Below, in pieces: positions 27,174 to 35,480 of a DNA stretch of 64,000 nt. How positions within the stretch are numbered: the first letter of the stretch is position 1; each line of letters opens with the position of its first letter. The DNA is from Lachnospiraceae bacterium (GTDB lineage Bacteria; Bacillota; Clostridia; Lachnospirales; Lachnospiraceae), in assembly GCA_015258095.1 (NCBI GenBank), contig JABZIV010000004.1, positions 1-64,000 on the forward strand, read 5' to 3'. Both the position numbers and the translations under genes were made by a program. The notes beneath the pieces are model-generated. The model was not told where the DNA came from and ran no database searches. It saw only the letters and a program-made list of their open reading frames with translations.

Positions 27174-27262
27174 TGTTCTAACAAAAGAAAGTTCTTTTTC
27201 ACAGTTTCTTTACCCGTGCTGTATGGACAGGAGCCGTAACAGCCGTGAAGAAGGAGGAAAAA

Positions 27263-28471
27263 ATGAAGATGAAACTTGGCCTGGTGCCGAAATTAATCAT
27301 TGCCATCATTCTCGGTATTTTGATTGGACAGTATGCTCCGCTCGGATTCTGCGAGTTGATTGTTACACTGTCCGGAATTTTTAGTAATTTCCTGAAGTTT
27401 GTTATTCCCTTGATGATTTTGGCGTATGTCAGCATGGGTATTGCGGACCTTTCTCAGGGAGCCGGGAAGTTGCTGCTTGTGACGGTGATTTTGGCATACG
27501 GGTCCACTCTGATTGGCGGAACAATTTCTTACTTTGTTTCGATCAATCTTTTCCCGAGCTTTATGTCTGCCGATGCCATGGCACAGATTCAGGCTACAGC
27601 GGATCAGTCCGTTGCCTCTTTCTTCTCCATCAGCATTCCGCCGATGTTCGATACTTTGTCCGCAGTTGTACTTGCCTTTATCCTGGGACTTTGCCTTTCT
27701 ACCATGAGAGGAAAGACCATCGGCACAACACTGTATGAAGCGCTGAAGGATTTCTCCGGCATCATCGATAAGGTATTGCACACGGCAATCATTCCTTTAC
27801 TTCCGCTTTACATCCTGGGAACTTTTGTAGATATGACTCGTTCCGGGAAGACTTTCGCGATTCTTTCCATCCTTTGGAAAGTATTCATCGTAGTGATTAT
27901 CATGCACTTATGCTACCTTTTGGCACAGTTCCTTGTTGCCGGCACGATTTCGAAGAAGAATCCGTTTACCTTGATGAAGAATCAGATTCCGGGATATACC
28001 ACAGCACTGGGAACACAGTCCTCGGCAGCAACGATTCCGGTCAATCTGGAATGCGCAAAGAATGACGGGATTTCCGAGCAGATTCGTAATTTCGTGGTTC
28101 CTCTCTGTGCAAATATCCACATGTGCGGTTCGATGATTACGATTACGGCTTGTGCGACGGCAGTATGCCTTATGAATCAGATTCCTATCAGCCTGTCTAC
28201 GGTAGTTCCGTTTATTATGACTCTGGGAATTGCCATGGTAGCTTCTCCGGGTGCACCGGGCGGCTCCATCATGACGGCACTTCCGTTCCTGTATATGATT
28301 TTCGGGAAGGAACTTGGCGATCCGAACGGACCGATTTGCGCCATCATGGTGGCACTTTACATCACACAGGATTCCTTCGGAACAGCTTGCAATGTCTCCG
28401 GAGACAATGCTATCGGTGTCATTGTGAATGAGTTCTACAATCGCATGATTGTGAAAGAAGGAAAAGCATAA
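27263..28471 (+). CDS. Dicarboxylate/amino acid:cation symporter (DAACS family)
   Basis: ATG 27263 follows AAGGAGG and gives 402 residues (the frame is open to GTG 27245). The glutamate-transporter fold is evident: several hydrophobic helices, a re-entrant SSAATIPVNLECAK segment (the serine-rich loop), and a C-terminal DSFGTACNVSGDNAIGVIVNEF stretch with the substrate-binding Asp/Asn. The family imports Glu, Asp, Ser/Thr or dicarboxylates with Na+ or H+. Its position before sdaAB-sdaAA suggests L-serine or L-threonine import for fermentation (SstT-like), but the substrate is inferred. Confidence 0.85.
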   Translation: MKMKLGLVPKLIIAIILGILIGQYAPLGFCELIVTLSGIFSNFLKFVIPLMILAYVSMGIADLSQGAGKLLLVTVILAYGSTLIGGTISYFVSINLFPSFMSADAMAQIQATADQSVASFFSISIPPMFDTLSAVVLAFILGLCLSTMRGKTIGTTLYEALKDFSGIIDKVLHTAIIPLLPLYILGTFVDMTRSGKTFAILSILWKVFIVVIIMHLCYLLAQFLVAGTISKKNPFTLMKNQIPGYTTALGTQSSAATIPVNLECAKNDGISEQIRNFVVPLCANIHMCGSMITITACATAVCLMNQIPISLSTVVPFIMTLGIAMVASPGAPGGSIMTALPFLYMIFGKELGDPNGPICAIMVALYITQDSFGTACNVSGDNAIGVIVNEFYNRMIVKEGKA

Positions 28472-28518
28472 AAATCATTGGAGAAACAGAACGTTCGGTT
28501 GGCTTGAAAAGCAATAAG

Positions 28519-28595
28519 AGGAGTTGTGAAAAATAATCGATTTCTTTTTGAAATTTCGATTTATTCTTTTTCCGACTCCTTTTTAATCTTTTTTT
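28519..28595 (+). terminator. Nested hairpin terminator after the symporter gene
   Basis: AGGAGTTG (28519-28526) pairs with CGACTCCT (28573-28580), enclosing a second hairpin built on AATCGA and TCGATT, and is followed by TTTT then a TTTTTTT run at 28589-28595. The size and nesting are larger than a simple terminator, so an attenuator before sdaAB is possible. Confidence 0.5.
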
Positions 28596-28765
28596 AGAAA
28601 GTCTTCGTTTTGATTTCATTGGCAAGGCAGCCTTTCTTTTGTAAAATAAACTGTATCGAAGTGTTTTACGGCACGAAGGCACGGAGTAGGGAATTCTTTT
28701 CGAAAGAAATAGAGGTCGGAAAGAGACTTTTTAGAATAGAGATTCTATGGGAAAGAGGTAGAACA

Positions 28766-29434
28766 GTGAATGTTTTTAATATTATCGGACCGATTATGAT
28801 TGGGCCATCCAGCTCTCATACGGCAGGAGCGGTAAGGCTCGGGAGAGTAGTGAATAAGCTTGCGGAAGGGGGAACCTTTAAGAAAGTGGATATTGAACTT
28901 TCCGGCTCCTTTGCAAGAACGTATCGCGGACACGGGACGGATCGTGCTCTTCTTGCCGGTATCATGGGCTATCACAGTTACAATGAAGAGATACGGAATG
29001 CCCTTCAAATCGCGAAAGATCGGGGAATTGATTATCGTTTTATTGAGGAAGATATTCCCGGAGCGCATCCGAATACGGCGAGAATTCATTATGTTCTGGA
29101 AAATGGGCAGAAAGGGGTAATGGAAGGCGCCAGTATCGGCGGCGGGAATATTCGTGTGGATTCAGTCAACGGAATGCGCGTTGATTTTACCGGTGAAAAC
29201 AATACGGTGCTTGTTCTGCACAAGGATAAGCCGGGGGCAATCGCGGAAGTAACACAGATCATGTATGAGAAGTATAAAGATTTAAATATCGGAAACTTCC
29301 GTTTGAGCCGTCCGGAAAAAGGGGGTACGGCACTGATGACGATAGAAATCGACCAGTTACCGCCTAAAGAGCTTTTAGAAGATATCAATGCCCTTCCCGT
29401 TGTGGAAAATGCCATTTTGATTCGTGCCATCTAA
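28766..29434 (+). CDS. sdaAB: L-serine dehydratase, iron-sulfur type, beta subunit
   Basis: GTG 28766 with an AAAGAGGT site gives 222 residues; the frame is open upstream to 28610 but without family similarity. VNVFNIIGPIMIGPSSSHTAGAVRLG is the hallmark start, then GSFARTYRGHGTDRAL, and a C-terminal ACT-like regulatory domain (about 148-222) starting VLVLHKDKPGAIAEVT. With SdaAA it converts L-serine to pyruvate and ammonia. It is followed after 132 bp by sdaAA and preceded by a likely amino-acid symporter, giving a serine catabolic unit. Confidence 0.95.
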   Translation: MNVFNIIGPIMIGPSSSHTAGAVRLGRVVNKLAEGGTFKKVDIELSGSFARTYRGHGTDRALLAGIMGYHSYNEEIRNALQIAKDRGIDYRFIEEDIPGAHPNTARIHYVLENGQKGVMEGASIGGGNIRVDSVNGMRVDFTGENNTVLVLHKDKPGAIAEVTQIMYEKYKDLNIGNFRLSRPEKGGTALMTIEIDQLPPKELLEDINALPVVENAILIRAI

Positions 29435-29566
29435 GGATAGAGAGGGAAGAGAATCAAAATTTGATGCGAACTTAGCAGGCGAAGAATGGGTGTTCTTTTG
29501 TAGTGAACGGCGGGGAAACGGGTGTACTATGCAGTGTACAGCAGAATAGAAAATCAGGTGAACAGA

Positions 29567-30445
29567 ATGAAATATTTAAGCATAAAAGAAATATGCGATG
29601 CGGCAGAGAAAGAAGGCATCAAAATCAGTGAGCTCTGCTTGAGAGATCAGGCGGAGCAGATGCAGAAGAGCGAAGAGGAAATTTATGCCATCATGGAGAA
29701 GAACTTTGATGTGATGGTCGATGCGGTAAAAAAGGGAAATGACCCCGATCTTCGTTCGACGTCCGGACTTACCGGAGGAGAAGGCAATAAGATGCTGCAA
29801 TATGCCGAAAAAACAGGCGGAGGACTCTCGGGGATGTTTTTAACGAAAGCCATCGGCAGAGCGATGTGTGTGTCCAACTGTAATGCGGCGATGGGAAGGA
29901 TTGTGGCGACACCGACGGCCGGCTCCTGCGGAATTCTTCCGGGCTGTTTGGTCTCCATGTATGAGGATAAAGGACTCCCGAAAAGGGATATCGTGATGTC
30001 CATCTTTACTGTGGGAGCCTTCGGTATGGTGATTGCCCAGACTGCTTCTATTGCGGGTGCGGAAGGGGGATGCCAGGCGGAGTGCGGTTCTGCGTCAGGA
30101 ATGGCGGCGGCGGCTCTTGTAGAGTTGATGGGAGGCAGTCCCGCAGCTTCCGGAGATGCGCTCGGGATGGCCATCATTAACCAAATGGGACTTGTTTGTG
30201 ACCCGGTGGCAGGCCTTGTAGAAATTCCCTGTGTAAAGAGAAATGTTTCCGGAGTCATGATTGCTTTTTCCAGTGCGGATATGGCGCTCGCAGGAATCGA
30301 CCTGAAGATTCCGGTAGATGAGTGCATCGCTGCCATGAAGTCTGTAGGAGACACGATGTCTGTAAACTTAAAGGAGACTTCACAGGGCGGACTCGCTGCC
30401 ACACCGACAGGAATTGCATTACGGAAAAAAGTATTTGGGGAATAA
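29567..30445 (+). CDS. sdaAA: L-serine dehydratase, iron-sulfur type, alpha subunit
   Basis: A 292-residue catalytic subunit from ATG 29567 (AGGTGA site; the frame is open to 29522). Conserved Cys-containing motifs SNCNAAMGRIVATPTAGSCG, GCQAECGSASG and LVCDPVAGLVEIPCVKRN supply ligands for the oxygen-sensitive [4Fe-4S] cluster that dehydrates serine. The split alpha/beta arrangement is usual in Firmicutes. The 132-bp gap after sdaAB shows no terminator, so the two are probably cotranscribed. Confidence 0.96.
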   Translation: MKYLSIKEICDAAEKEGIKISELCLRDQAEQMQKSEEEIYAIMEKNFDVMVDAVKKGNDPDLRSTSGLTGGEGNKMLQYAEKTGGGLSGMFLTKAIGRAMCVSNCNAAMGRIVATPTAGSCGILPGCLVSMYEDKGLPKRDIVMSIFTVGAFGMVIAQTASIAGAEGGCQAECGSASGMAAAALVELMGGSPAASGDALGMAIINQMGLVCDPVAGLVEIPCVKRNVSGVMIAFSSADMALAGIDLKIPVDECIAAMKSVGDTMSVNLKETSQGGLAATPTGIALRKKVFGE

Positions 30446-30520
30446 AAGAAGCCTTTAAAAAGTAAGGAAGCCTTTGAAGAATAAAGAAGCCTTTAAAGAG
30501 TAAAGAAAGCCTTTATAGAG
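30445..30520 (+). repeat. 19-bp tandem repeat after sdaAA
   Basis: Four 19-bp units (30445-30463, 30464-30482, 30483-30501, 30502-30520) of the type AAAGAAGCCTTTAAAGAGT, overlapping the last base of sdaAA. Each contains a small AAAGRAGCCTTT element. Confidence 0.9.
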
Positions 30521-30596
30521 CGAAATTTTGTTTTCGGACTACTCAAAAAAAGAAAGGGAGTGTAGAATAAGGGGCAGACTGGCATGGGAGGATGAT

Positions 30597-31958
30597 ATGA
30601 AGAAGAGACTTTTAATCGTAGCAGGGATGGTATGTGCTTTACTCTTACCTCTACGCGCTTATGCATTGGACCGCTTTGTAATGGGGACTTATGGAAACGG
30701 AATTCCGCTTTCCGGTATGACAGTGGAGGAAGCGAAGACCTATCTGGAAGGGAAGTACAGTAAGGATTATGTTCTCTATATAAAGGGCGGAGATAAGACG
30801 GAGGAAATCAAAGGCGCGGAGATAGGATATCAGCTGTCTGCACCGACCAACCTTCCTTCCCTCTTGCAGGAAGAGGAAAAGCAGGGATTGAAAGGCGGTC
30901 CCGAGGCAAGATATGATTTTTCCCTGGATGGCAGTAAGGCTGTTTATGATGAAGCGAAATTAAAAGAAAAGCTTGCCGGACTGTCTTTTCTGAAAGATGC
31001 GAAAAAAACGCGGAATGCCTATATTGTAAAAAAAGAAGAGGGATACAGCATCGTGCCTGAGGAAGAAGGAAATTCCCTTAATGAGACGAAGTTTTATGAA
31101 AATGTGTATTCCGCTCTGCAAAGAGGAGAGAATACCATCGATCTCGCACAAAGAGGAATCTATGATACGGTTACGGTGCGAAAGAGCGACTTGGAACCGA
31201 AACTTGCCGCTTTAAATCATCTGCAATCGGTACAGATTGTGACCAATGTTTTGGGCAATAAAGAAGTTCTGTCCGGAGAGCAGCTTGCGGAGATGGTACG
31301 GGGCATCAATGCGAACGGGGTAGAATTTGATGATGCCAAAGTTTTGGCTTATGCAAACTATCTTGAAGGAAAGTATGGTAATCCCGGAAACACGGTTTCT
31401 TTCCATTCTGCAAGCGGGAAGGACATTGCCATGCAATCTCCCTATGCCCTCCATATCAATGTAGAAGCGGAAAAGGAAGCGCTGAAGAAGGCGATTTCTT
31501 CCTTTACGTCGATGGAGAGAGAACCGGTTTACCGTTATCGACCGGCGCAGTATGCACAGCCACAGTTCGGAACGACTTTTCTGGAGGTCGACTTAGGCTT
31601 ACAGCACGTTTACTACTATGAAGGCGGAAATCTTGTTTGGGAGAGTCCGACAGTGACCGGCATGCTGAGCGACGATCGGGCGACGCCGGCAGGCGTATTT
31701 TTCTTAAACGGGAAAGAAACCAATCGTACTCTGCGCGGGAAAATCGTAAACGGAAAGCCGGAGTATGAGGCACACGTGGATTACTGGATGCCGTTTAACG
31801 GAAACATCGGTCTTCATGATGCGTCCTGGCGCGGCAAGTTTGGCGGAAATATCTATGTAAGAGGCGGCTCGCACGGCTGCATCAATCTGCCGAAGAATAA
31901 AGCAAGGGAACTCTTTCAGCGGATTCAGAAGGGATGTCCGGTTGTAGTGCATCCGTAA
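30597..31958 (+). CDS. Secreted L,D-transpeptidase (YkuD) with peptidoglycan-binding domain
   Basis: ATG 30597 (GGGAGGA site) gives 453 residues with a signal peptide (KKRLLIVAGMVCALLLPLRAYA). The middle part (about 60-300) contains two copies of a domain of the PG_binding_4 type usually preceding YkuD domains in Clostridia. The C-terminal YkuD domain has GLHDASW and the active site S-H426-G-C428-I-N-L. It forms 3-3 cross-links in peptidoglycan or attaches proteins to it, resisting most penicillins. It heads a run of envelope genes. Confidence 0.93.
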   Translation: MKKRLLIVAGMVCALLLPLRAYALDRFVMGTYGNGIPLSGMTVEEAKTYLEGKYSKDYVLYIKGGDKTEEIKGAEIGYQLSAPTNLPSLLQEEEKQGLKGGPEARYDFSLDGSKAVYDEAKLKEKLAGLSFLKDAKKTRNAYIVKKEEGYSIVPEEEGNSLNETKFYENVYSALQRGENTIDLAQRGIYDTVTVRKSDLEPKLAALNHLQSVQIVTNVLGNKEVLSGEQLAEMVRGINANGVEFDDAKVLAYANYLEGKYGNPGNTVSFHSASGKDIAMQSPYALHINVEAEKEALKKAISSFTSMEREPVYRYRPAQYAQPQFGTTFLEVDLGLQHVYYYEGGNLVWESPTVTGMLSDDRATPAGVFFLNGKETNRTLRGKIVNGKPEYEAHVDYWMPFNGNIGLHDASWRGKFGGNIYVRGGSHGCINLPKNKARELFQRIQKGCPVVVHP

Positions 31959-32008
31959 GGATTCCTGTATTTTCGTGCTTTCTGCTCAGTGGCTATTTTT
32001 CGAAAGCA

Positions 32009-32076
32009 ATGGGAAGGAAGAGGAAATAGAGTAAGATGGGAAAAAAGAGGGAATAGATTAAGATGGGAAAAAAGAA
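32009..32076 (+). repeat. 27-bp duplication of the translation start region
   Basis: The start region of the YczE-like gene is duplicated: AAGATGGGAAAAAAGA occurs at 32033 and again at 32060, 27 bp apart. The first ATG (32036) opens a six-codon peptide MGKKRE ending in TAG at 32054-32056, just before the true ATG 32063, and includes an AGAGGGA site. Confidence 0.85.
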
Positions 32077-32755
32077 CATCCTTTTAAGGCGGTATATTGC
32101 GATGGTCCTGGGCGTGCTGATTATTTCCATCGGCATTGCCTTATTTAAAGAGTCTCATCTCGGAAATGATCCGATGTCCGCGTTCAGTATGCGCCTTTCG
32201 GAGATCTTCGGAATACCCCTCGGTACGCAGAACCTGATTTTCAATGCGCTTTTTCTGCTTCTGCAATTTTCTTTCGGGAAGAAATATATCGGTGCAGGAA
32301 CTTTTGTGAATGGAATCATTCTGGGCTATATTGTCAGTTTTTTCTATGCGATCTTCGTACGGCACTTCGGCTATGCCGAAACGCAGGGATTAGGGGTACA
32401 GCTCCTCTGGGCAGCCGCCGCAGTGGTGATTACTTCCCTCGGGGTTTCCCTGTATCAGACGGCAGATCTCGGTATTGCCCCTTATGATTATCTGTCTCTG
32501 GGACTTCGTGACAAAACGAAGAAACCGTACTTTGCCTGTAGGATGTTTACGGACGGAGTTAGTGCGCTTGCCGCTTTCTTAACCGGCGGTTTAGTGGGGA
32601 TCGGCACTCTGATTAGTGCGTTTGGACTCGGACCGTTTGTTCATTTTTTTGATGTGCACTTTTCGGAAAAATGGATCGGCTATACCCCCACAGGAGAAAA
32701 GGCGGAGGAGAAGCGAGACGAAATCCGAAAGAAGCGGCAAAGCGACGAAACATAA
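32063..32755 (+). CDS. YczE/YitT-like integral membrane protein
   Basis: A 230-residue membrane protein with about five to six hydrophobic helices and a charged C-terminal tail. GIALFKESHLGNDPMSAFS near the start and the internal repeat GVSLYQTADLGIAPYDYLSLGL show the duplicated motif of the YczE/YyaS family (DUF6198 type). The family is widespread in Firmicutes and its function is unknown; small-molecule transport has been suggested. It lies between the L,D-transpeptidase and a terminator and appears to be monocistronic. Confidence 0.75.
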   Translation: MGKKNILLRRYIAMVLGVLIISIGIALFKESHLGNDPMSAFSMRLSEIFGIPLGTQNLIFNALFLLLQFSFGKKYIGAGTFVNGIILGYIVSFFYAIFVRHFGYAETQGLGVQLLWAAAAVVITSLGVSLYQTADLGIAPYDYLSLGLRDKTKKPYFACRMFTDGVSALAAFLTGGLVGIGTLISAFGLGPFVHFFDVHFSEKWIGYTPTGEKAEEKRDEIRKKRQSDET

Positions 32756-32875
32756 AATCAAGGAATCTAAGCCGGAGGCGGGAGAATAGAACGAAATCCG
32801 ACAAAAAGTCTAAAATGTCATAAAAACGTAAAAAACGTAGCATGAAACCGTTAGAAATGGCGGCACTTTCGTAAG

Positions 32876-32908
32876 AAAACGTCAGTGAATCTTCATACTG
32901 CGTTTTTA
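32876..32908 (+). terminator. Terminator after the YczE-like gene
   Basis: AAAACG plus CAGT (32876-32886, one bulged T) pairs with ACTGCGTTTT (32897-32906), followed by a T-rich tail. The rest of the 32756-33067 gap shows only a weak TAGAAT at 32929-32934 without a good -35. Confidence 0.6.
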
Positions 32909-33067
32909 TTTTCGCCATAACTGCTCTCTAGAATAGCCGATATAGTAACCGTAGTCTATATTTTCAGTTTTCTCTTGTTGAACGGTTTCGCTTCAAAAAA
33001 AGAAAACTGCTCCGGGCGGTCACTTATGCTTTTGCGCCGGTCCGGGGAAGGAGTTGAAGGAGATTTT

Positions 33068-33688
33068 ATGCAGAAGGCAGAGGCTATTTATCTTGTGTCG
33101 GGAGAAGAACGAAAGAACATTGAAAAAAAGCGAATCGGTTCTTATATAGAAAAGACAAGAAAAAAGATTCTTGGTTTCGGGATTGCGCTGTTTGCACTTT
33201 CCGCAGTTTGCAGTGTAAACAGTTTTGCTGGACCGCAAAGTTCGGATGAAATTCTGGTCTTCACGGAAGAGGGAGGAATGGTTCCCCAGGAAGACCAGAC
33301 CGTAAAGAGCTTTACGGAGGATGCATTGATAGGGGATACCCGCACAAAAGGACAGCAGGTGGTGGATTATGCGATGCAGTTTGTGGGAAGACCTTATCGT
33401 TATGGCGGATTGAGTCTGTTACACGGATCGGATTGTTCCGGCTTCCTGATGGGCGTTTTCGGGCACTTTGGGGTGTCTCTTCCCCATTCTTCCGGAGCCA
33501 TTCGCTCTTTAGGAGTCAATGTCGGCTCCCTGGAGAATGCCATACCCGGGGATGTTCTTGCTTACAACGGTCATGTGGGAATCTATCTTGGGAACGGAAG
33601 AATGTTATCCGCACTGAATGCGAAATCCGGTGTTACGGTAGAATCAGCGACCTATAAGCCTATAAAATCCATTCGCAGAATGGTATAA
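33068..33688 (+). CDS. Secreted or anchored NlpC/P60 peptidoglycan hydrolase
   Basis: ATG 33068 (AAGGAGA site) gives 206 residues. A basic N-terminal segment of ~35 residues precedes a hydrophobic helix (about 37-55, ending in NSFAG), so it is secreted by a long signal or anchored. The NlpC/P60 (C40) domain has the nucleophile C123 in GSDCSGF and H169 in NGHVGIYLG; the third residue is probably Asn in LNAK. Such enzymes cut the D-Glu to diamino-acid bond of stem peptides. The domain is minimal with no SH3 or repeat binding module. Confidence 0.88.
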   Translation: MQKAEAIYLVSGEERKNIEKKRIGSYIEKTRKKILGFGIALFALSAVCSVNSFAGPQSSDEILVFTEEGGMVPQEDQTVKSFTEDALIGDTRTKGQQVVDYAMQFVGRPYRYGGLSLLHGSDCSGFLMGVFGHFGVSLPHSSGAIRSLGVNVGSLENAIPGDVLAYNGHVGIYLGNGRMLSALNAKSGVTVESATYKPIKSIRRMV

Positions 33689-33722
33689 ATTTATTTTTTA
33701 AGAAATAAGGCGAAATTATTTA

Positions 33723-33904
33723 TTAAAAAATGATTTTTGACGAAATATAGTGTATACTGATTGAGTATCATCGAGAGGAAAATTTATTTTTCTTCTAAGA
33801 TGGAAATGTGTGAGAAGAAATAGAAGATTGTGCAGAAAAACATTTGTACGATACTTTAAAAACGACGAAAAAACCGGCATCCTCTTCGGGGATACCGGTT
33901 TTTT
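33723..33904 (+). ncRNA. Possible structured leader or small RNA before the GH25 gene
   Basis: A weak promoter (TTAAAA 33723-33728, 17 bp, TATAGT 33746-33751) could start a ~145-nt transcript. AGTATC at 33764-33769 can pair with GATACT at 33850-33855, closing a helix right before the strong terminator at 33868-33904. This layout fits an sRNA or an attenuated leader. No known riboswitch class was recognised. This describes most of the 33689-34053 gap. Confidence 0.3.
33868..33904 (+). terminator. Strong intrinsic terminator
   Basis: AAAAAACCGG then ATCC (33868-33882) pairs with GGATACCGGTTTTTT (33890-33904) with one mismatch, a short TCTTC-GGG loop and a T-run. It lies 180 bp after the NlpC/P60 gene and 150 bp before the GH25 gene. 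Confidence 0.85.
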
Positions 33905-34053
33905 CGTTCTTGAGCGGAAGAGAAGGAAAGACGGGGAATATCGTGATAGTCCTTACTCTTTTCTGAACTTCTCTTACAGTTCGATTTTCTCTATTGCTAT
34001 TTTGTCTTTCCGTCGATAGTCTTAGTAGACAATGATAGAAGGGAAGCAGGAGG

Positions 34054-35445
34054 ATGAGGTATAAAAGCAGGGAAAGTTCTTCCGGGAAGAACTTTTGTGA
34101 AAAGAAAAAAGAAACTGGAGTTTCTGGGTGGATGTCCGTTTTTCGTTCCGTTCGTGTTCTTACGTTTTTGTCTGCCGTGGTTTTCAGCGGAATCATGACT
34201 GCGATGACGGCTTATGCAATCGGACCCGGAGACAGTGTCGGGAAAAGTGAAACGGCAGCCGCTACCGTGGATGCCGACCATGCAGGATGGTATGGGTACA
34301 CGAAAGAGGACGGTTCGGACCTGAAATACCTGGAGAAGGGAACGGAGGTCTCCCGTTATCAAAACGAATCCGGCGCGATTGACTGGGCGCAAGCCAAGAA
34401 GGACGGTCTGGATTTTGTTATGGTACGCCTTGCGTATGGAACGAAAGAGGATGCCTATTTTGATACCAATGTGAAGGGAGCGCAGAAAGCGGGAATTAAG
34501 GTCGGCGTCTATCTCTGCTCCACGGCTAAGAATATGGACGACGCCATGGCGGAAGCGGATCTGACTTTAAGGAAGTTACAGCCCTACAGCTTGCAATATC
34601 CGGTGGCGTATGATTTGGAAGTGGCTTCCATGCTTTCCGACGGTCTTAGTAAGGATGATCTCACTGCGATGATCAATGCCTACTGTAAGAGAGTGCAGGA
34701 TGCCGGATTTATCCCGATGGTCTATGCGAATCGCACCTGGCTTACGAAACACATGAATCTTTCCAAGATATCGTATGACGTGTGGTTTGCCGCTTATCCG
34801 GAGAATCGGGTTTATGTACCGGTAGACGGAAGTCGGACGACGATATGGCAGTCCAGTGAAAAAGGCTTTGTCAAGGGCATTAAAGGACTGGTTACAACGG
34901 AATTTTCCTGGAAAGCCTATGGCGGAGGAAATCCCTCGGAGAAGAACGCCGGAAAGGTAAGCATCGCCGGAGACAGTACAAAGAGCACGACGGGAGGGAG
35001 CGGAAACAGCTCGAACGGAGCGGACGGCACGGTGATTTCCACGGAAGGTCCCGGAAATGAGAAGGTCGTTCCGGAAAATGGCTGGGTGCAGGGAACACCC
35101 GGACAGTGGAAATATATGGAAAACGGTAAAGCGGTCACCGGTTGGAAGAAAGTCAAAAATGTCTGGTATTTTATGGACAACAACGCCCTCATGAAGACGG
35201 GGTGGATATATGATAATAACCGTTGGTACTTCTTGCAGGATTCCGGAGCCATGGCGACGAACTGGCAACTTGTCAACGGAAAATGGTACTGGTTAAATCA
35301 GGACGGTGCGATGCGGACCGGCTGGAAACAGATTAACAATGTATGGTATTATATGGAAGACTCGGGCGCGATGCTTTCGAACACAACGAGAAATATCAAT
35401 GGGGTCGATTATCGATTTGATGCGAGCGGTGCTTGGTTACCATAG
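34054..35445 (+). CDS. GH25 lysozyme-like protein with cell-wall-binding repeats
   Basis: A 463-residue exported protein with a long signal/anchor (hydrophobic at about 33-55). The GH25 muramidase domain spans about 90-290; D187-L-E189 is the second catalytic motif, but the first position, normally Asp in GxDVSxxQ, is E98 in GTEVSRYQ. A Gly/Ser-rich linker (about 290-350) is followed by about five CW_binding_1-type repeats with W-K/V/Y-Y/F motifs (GWKKVKNVWYFMD). These repeats bind choline-bearing or other wall polymers. It would be a non-covalently attached autolysin. The D-to-E change may lower or alter activity. Confidence 0.88.
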   Translation: MRYKSRESSSGKNFCEKKKETGVSGWMSVFRSVRVLTFLSAVVFSGIMTAMTAYAIGPGDSVGKSETAAATVDADHAGWYGYTKEDGSDLKYLEKGTEVSRYQNESGAIDWAQAKKDGLDFVMVRLAYGTKEDAYFDTNVKGAQKAGIKVGVYLCSTAKNMDDAMAEADLTLRKLQPYSLQYPVAYDLEVASMLSDGLSKDDLTAMINAYCKRVQDAGFIPMVYANRTWLTKHMNLSKISYDVWFAAYPENRVYVPVDGSRTTIWQSSEKGFVKGIKGLVTTEFSWKAYGGGNPSEKNAGKVSIAGDSTKSTTGGSGNSSNGADGTVISTEGPGNEKVVPENGWVQGTPGQWKYMENGKAVTGWKKVKNVWYFMDNNALMKTGWIYDNNRWYFLQDSGAMATNWQLVNGKWYWLNQDGAMRTGWKQINNVWYYMEDSGAMLSNTTRNINGVDYRFDASGAWLP

Positions 35446-35480
35446 GGAACAATCCATTTTTAAATGGAAGGAGAGTAGAA

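Noticed and set aside
32870..33067. ydaO (c-di-AMP) riboswitch before the NlpC/P60 gene
   Set aside because: This class is common before wall hydrolases, but the conserved GGGGAA and GCUAAC-type blocks could not be aligned to the region.
33795..34196. Open frames of 60-130 codons around the terminator before the GH25 gene
   Set aside because: They overlap the hairpin or the GH25 signal region antisense, and lack ribosome-binding sites and recognisable sequence.
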